Below are positions 59,384 to 64,000 of a stretch of DNA of 64,000 bases, one piece after another. Numbering within the stretch: position 1 is the first letter of the stretch; the number at the start of each line of letters is the position of its first letter. Under the pieces are notes generated by a model. It had not been told where the DNA came from, did no database searches, and worked only from the letters and a program-made list of their open reading frames with translations. The stretch spans positions 5,642,001 to 5,706,000 of the forward strand of contig NZ_OZ186815.1 of the NCBI RefSeq assembly GCF_964273065.1. The letters are read 5' to 3'. The stretch is from Nocardiopsis dassonvillei_B (GTDB taxonomy: Bacteria; Actinomycetota; Actinomycetes; Streptosporangiales; Streptosporangiaceae). The position numbers and the translations under genes were made by a program.

Positions 59384-59424
59384 ACGGCACCCCTCCGCCC
59401 GCACAGCGCGCGGAGGGGTGCCGT
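59384..59424 (+). terminator. Hairpin between gap and pgk
   Basis: A perfect 15-bp stem (ACGGCACCCCTCCGC with its complement) around an 11-base loop lies 34 bases after gap, with no U-tract. It may partly terminate transcription or protect the gap transcript, giving more gap than pgk mRNA. Confidence 0.65.
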
Positions 59425-59494
59425 CGTGAGCGCCCCCCTCCGACCCCTGCGAGCAGGGGCGGCAAGACCCGATATTCGTCACGAGGAGACCAGC

Positions 59495-60679
<1,185 letters not shown>

Positions 60680-60715
60680 CGCGAACCCCCGAGACATCAC
60701 GAGGAAGTGATCCAC

Positions 60716-61495
<780 letters not shown>

Positions 61496-62002
61496 CCCCT
61501 CCCGGACCCCTCCCGCTCCCGAGCTGCGGCGAGGGCGCCCACGGGTTCCGGAGGCCCGGAGCGGACGTCCTCGCTGAAGGACCCCCGGCCGCAGGCCGTC
61601 CGCGGCGGGCGGCCGCGGACGGGGGCGTCCACGGAGGGTCGAAGGTCCCCCTCCCAGGCGCCCCCGCCCGGGAGGGGGATCAGCGGACGTCCGTCGGGGC
61701 GGGGAGGGGCGGGCGCAACGGAGGCGCGGAGCGGGCACGGCGGTCGCACTCCGTTGTGCAACGGTGACGGGCGGGGCGCCCGACGGGTCCCCTGGTCGGG
61801 CTACACTTCGCTGTGGGGTTCCTGCGTCCCTCGCCGTTTCCCCACCCGTGTCACTCAGGACACGGTAAAATCCGAAATCGTCCCCGATCTCCTCCTCCCC
61901 CCCGAACCGGCCCGGCGCCTCGACGGCACCGGCGGGCCGGGAGGGAACCAGGGGATCGAGGTGTCCATCCCCCCGCTGCGGGGTCGAGCTACGGGTGAGC
62001 GT
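61496..62002. other. tpiA-secG intergenic region
   Basis: No gene is supported in these ~500 bases. A 10-bp hairpin (TCCCCCTCCC/GGGAGGGGGA, 61646-61679) could end the tpiA transcript. Possible -10 boxes for secG are TACACT (61802-61807) and TAAAAT (61866-61871), neither with a good -35. Confidence 0.5.
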
Positions 62003-62239
62003 GTGATCCTCGGTCTGTCCATCTTCGTGATGCTTCTCAGCGTGCTGCTGGTCCTCCTGGTGCTGCTGCACAAGGGCAAGGGCGGCGGCCTCTCCGACAT
62101 GTTCGGCGGCGGTGTCACATCCTCGCTCGGTGGGTCGTCGGTGGTCGAGCGCAACCTCGACCGCATGACCATCATCGTCGCCGTCGTCTGGATCATCGCC
62201 GGCGTCGTCCTCGGCCTGCTGATCAACCGGGGGATGTGA
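62003..62239 (+). CDS. secG: Preprotein translocase subunit SecG
   Basis: This 78-residue protein has two membrane helices (LSIFVMLLSVLLVLLVLLH and TIIVAVVWIIAGVVLGLLI) joined by the conserved loop KGKGGGLSDMFGGGVTSSLGGSSVVERNLDR. It is part of the SecYEG channel. GTG 62003 gives the standard length with GGTGAG upstream. A longer reading from further upstream adds residues without similarity. Confidence 0.93.
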   Translation: MILGLSIFVMLLSVLLVLLVLLHKGKGGGLSDMFGGGVTSSLGGSSVVERNLDRMTIIVAVVWIIAGVVLGLLINRGM

Positions 62240-62320
62240 CCCGCCGTCCAGCGGGTGCTCACCCTCCACAGTCAAGCTCGCCAGAGTCGCCGGTGAGCGT
62301 GTTCGCCGAAGGAGTTTTTC

Positions 62321-62692
62321 GTGGGTAGTGGCAGTGCCATCCGTGGCAGCCGGGTCGGAGCCGGTCCTATGGGCGAGGCGGAGCGGGGCGAGGCCGCCCC
62401 CCGTATCCGGGTCCCGTTCTACTGCGCGAACCTGCACGAGGTCGTGCCGAGTTTCGCCAGTGAGGCGCTCGTCCCCGACGAGTGGGACTGCCCCCGCTGC
62501 GGGTTCCCCGCGGGCAAGGACAAGGCGAACCCCCCGTCGCCGCCGCGCACCGAGCCCTACAAGACCCACCTGGCGTACGTGAAGGAGCGGCGCAGCGCCG
62601 AGGAGGGCAAGCTCATCCTGGACGAGGCCCTGGCCAAGCTGCGCGCCGACCGCGCCGCGGTGGAGGCCCACATGCGTGCCGCCCGGAACTGA
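62321..62692 (+). CDS. rbpA: RNA polymerase-binding protein RbpA
   Basis: This 123-residue actinobacterial transcription factor stabilises the open complex with the housekeeping sigma and lowers rifampicin sensitivity. It has the N-terminal GSGSAIRGSRVGAGPMGEAERGE and zinc ligands Cys35, His39, Cys57 and Cys60 (FYCANLHE, DCPRCG). The basic linker and sigma-interacting helix follow (PYKTHLAYVKERRSAEEGKLILDEALAKLR). GTG 62321 follows AAGGAG. A terminator follows the gene. Confidence 0.96.
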   Translation: MGSGSAIRGSRVGAGPMGEAERGEAAPRIRVPFYCANLHEVVPSFASEALVPDEWDCPRCGFPAGKDKANPPSPPRTEPYKTHLAYVKERRSAEEGKLILDEALAKLRADRAAVEAHMRAARN

Positions 62693-62716
62693 GCCCCCCT
62701 CGATCCGAACCTGCCC

Positions 62717-62744
62717 GGGGCCCGTCGCTCGCGCGACGGGCCCC
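62717..62744 (+). terminator. Terminator after rbpA
   Basis: A perfect 12-bp stem (GGGGCCCGTCGC with GCGACGGGCCCC) around TCGC lies 24 bases after the rbpA stop. Confidence 0.75.
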
Positions 62745-62776
62745 GTCGGCGTTCGGGGTGCAAAGGAGAGCGAAGG

Positions 62777-62804
62777 GGGAATTTCCTCATTCTCGGGACT
62801 GGTG
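62777..62804 (+). promoter_or_regulatory. SigR-like promoter candidate
   Basis: GGGAAT (62777-62782) is followed after exactly 18 bases by GGTG, close to the SigR consensus GGGAAT-N18-GTTG. It is 67 bases before the tiny zinc-ribbon gene. SigR controls the thiol-oxidative-stress response in Streptomyces. Confidence 0.4.
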
Positions 62805-62870
62805 TGGTGCGTGGGACGTACAGTGAGCAGCGCAGACCCCTCGCAGCCCCCTCCCAAGGAGTTGGTGTCC

Positions 62871-62972
62871 ATGTCCGCATGCCCTACCGGCGGGGACCAC
62901 GACTGGATTCTCGGCGACGACCGCAAGTTCCAGTGCGCCAAGTGCGGTGCTCAGAGCGCGCGCAGGTTCTGA
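62871..62972 (+). CDS. Tiny zinc-ribbon-like protein (33 residues)
   Basis: The product MSACPTGGDHDW... has one Cys near the N-terminus, two His/Asp residues and a CAKC knuckle (KFQCAKCGAQS), enough for half or a full small zinc site. AAGGAG lies ten bases before the ATG. I do not know its function, but similarly short Cys-rich proteins exist in other actinobacteria. Its last 22 bases overlap the convergent gene. A SigR-like promoter precedes it. Confidence 0.6.
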   Translation: MSACPTGGDHDWILGDDRKFQCAKCGAQSARRF

Positions 62973-63223
62973 GCCGCCGGGCCCGGCTGGACGGTGCCGC
63001 GTCCGGCGAGGTCTCCCTTGCGGTCCGTGGCCCGCCAGGTCACCGGCTCGCCCAGCGCCTCGGCCACCCCCTTGGCCCAGCGCTCCAGGGGCTCGAACAT
63101 CTCCGGGCCCTCCACCAGGACGGTGCGCCCCTGGTAGGCCATCCCGTCCAGGACGATGACCTCGCCACCGGCCCTCAGTTCGGTGTCGTACTCGCTCACG
63201 CCCGGTCTCGTGTTGGGATTCAT
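62951..63223 (-). CDS. Small conserved-looking hypothetical protein
   Basis: This 90-residue protein, MNPNTRPGVSEYDTELRAGGEVIVLDGMAYQGRTVLVEGPEMFEPLERWAKGVAEALGEPVTWRATDRKGDL..., has a small alpha/beta look. I do not recognise the family. The ATG at 63223 is the start that avoids the low-complexity upstream extension. It is convergent with the zinc-ribbon gene and divergent from the last gene of the window. Confidence 0.6.
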   Translation of the reverse strand: MNPNTRPGVSEYDTELRAGGEVIVLDGMAYQGRTVLVEGPEMFEPLERWAKGVAEALGEPVTWRATDRKGDLAGRGTVQPGPAAQNLRAL

Positions 63224-63369
63224 GGATCGGACTCTAACGGCCGGTCCTTCTCCCCACCCGGGATTTCGCCGCATCGTTCCGGGCCGTTCAGCACCAAACC
63301 GCCTACATATCAGCAAAAGCGGGCATGTCGGGCGCACCGAGTACGGTGGGCGAGGGGGACAATGGACCC

Positions 63370-64000
63370 ATGGCTTCCCCCGACCCCTCGGACGTCCCTG
63401 TGACACGGGGCGTCCCCTCGGACCTGACCCATCCGCCCGCCGGAGTCTCCCACCTGCGCAGGTACGTCAGCCTGCGCGGGCCCAACGCCCGGATGTGGAT
63501 CGCCGTGGGCTACTTCTCGGCCACCCTGACGGCCGGCTTCCTCGTCGTCCTGGTCTCCACCTTCCTGCACGTGCTCAACGACGAGACGACGGTCGGATCG
63601 GTGGCCCTGTGGGTCTCGGCCTCGCTGACGATGATGTTCATCGGCCCGGTGAGCAACGTGTTCGTCCTGCGCGGACTGCCCCAGCGGATCACCCGCCAGG
63701 GGATCAGCGCCGACAGCGACGGCGTCACGGTGCTCCAGGAGCGCAAGTGGTGGTTCCCGGGAGAGGGCACCTTCATCGCCTGGCCGGAGATCCGGCGCAT
63801 CCGCGAGGAGACCGTGGTGGCCCACCGGACCACCTACTTCATCGAGTTCGCGCTGGACACCCACCGCACCGACCCCGAACTGCCCTCCTGGGCCGAGGAC
63901 GCCGGCGCCCTGGGCCTGGAGAAGGACCCGGACGCGGCCACCCAGTTCTACGTCCAGGTCCCCAAGGACCTCAAAGAGAAGATCCTGACCATGATCGAGC
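63370..64000 (+). CDS. Membrane protein, hypothetical (truncated by window end)
   Basis: The gene is open for 210 codons and runs off the window. It starts MASPDPSDVPVTRGVP and has two membrane helices (about residues 39-62 and 71-95: VGYFSATLTAGFLVVLVSTFLH; WVSASLTMMFIGPVSNVFVL). A cytoplasmic domain resembling a PH-like fold follows (QGISADSDGVTVLQERKWWFPGEGTFIAWPEIRRIREETVVAHRTTYFIEFAL). No enzymatic motif is seen. Confidence 0.7.
   Translation, partial: MASPDPSDVPVTRGVPSDLTHPPAGVSHLRRYVSLRGPNARMWIAVGYFSATLTAGFLVVLVSTFLHVLNDETTVGSVALWVSASLTMMFIGPVSNVFVLRGLPQRITRQGISADSDGVTVLQERKWWFPGEGTFIAWPEIRRIREETVVAHRTTYFIEFALDTHRTDPELPSWAEDAGALGLEKDPDAATQFYVQVPKDLKEKILTMIE

Overview
This window looks like a chromosomal segment of a high-GC actinomycete. 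The 16S rRNA gene and the overall gene set (conservon-type signalling genes, whiA, rbpA, steA/steB, tlyA) point to the Nocardiopsaceae, most likely Nocardiopsis or a close relative. That assignment comes from recognising the sequence and was not checked by a search. Most of the window is core chromosome with tightly packed, often overlapping genes. One region, about 20.6-23.7 kb, is clearly accessory and repeat-rich.

Layout. 0.2-4.1 kb: a complete four-gene conservon (sensor kinase, roadblock protein, DUF742 protein, small GTPase). 4.3-5.2 kb: a CbiX-like protein. 5.4-9.05 kb: a second, incomplete conservon with only a kinase carrying a long disordered tail and a DUF742 protein. 9.4-13.0 kb: a secreted hypothetical protein, a membrane-anchored HNH nuclease, and a putative operon of alpha/beta hydrolase, TetR regulator and membrane protein. 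13.2-14.5 kb: tyrS. 14.7-20.6 kb: a full rRNA operon with two readable promoters and a terminator. 20.6-23.7 kb: an IS256-family element between two long, inverted, non-coding arms, with arrays of degenerate ~37-42 bp repeats outside them. 23.9-26.4 kb: a large RGG-repeat protein with a helical-repeat domain, then a Nudix hydrolase. 26.4-34.2 kb: GNAT, MBL-fold, SSB-like, HAD-IIA, serine beta-lactamase-like, DUF1015 and SCP2-like genes. 34.2-34.7 kb: a relic of a TnpB gene. 34.7-45.6 kb: a long co-directional run (phasin-like, small protein, tlyA, NAD kinase, recN, steA, steB, MraY-like, murJ, glycosyltransferase) joining rRNA modification, cofactor supply, DNA repair and cell-wall/division functions.

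45.8-50.2 kb: a yybP-ykoY (manganese) riboswitch before terC, then uvrA behind a LexA box that lies inside its promoter. 50.5-52.1 kb: a Tat-exported Rieske protein and a convergent MscS channel. 52.3-58.0 kb: uvrC-rapZ-yvcK-whiA with a DUF488 gene inserted before whiA. 58.3-62.2 kb: gap-pgk-tpiA-secG. 62.3-63.2 kb: rbpA, a tiny zinc-ribbon-like protein with a SigR-like promoter, and a small hypothetical gene. The window ends inside a membrane-protein gene.

The items most worth following up are the ~2.4 kb inverted arrangement around the IS element, whose 178-bp core is nearly identical in both arms; the RGG-repeat protein with a terminator-like hairpin in its leader; the kinase-DUF742 pair lacking a GTPase; and several readable regulatory sites (Mn riboswitch, LexA, BlaI-like, DasR-like, SigR-like and TetR operator candidates).
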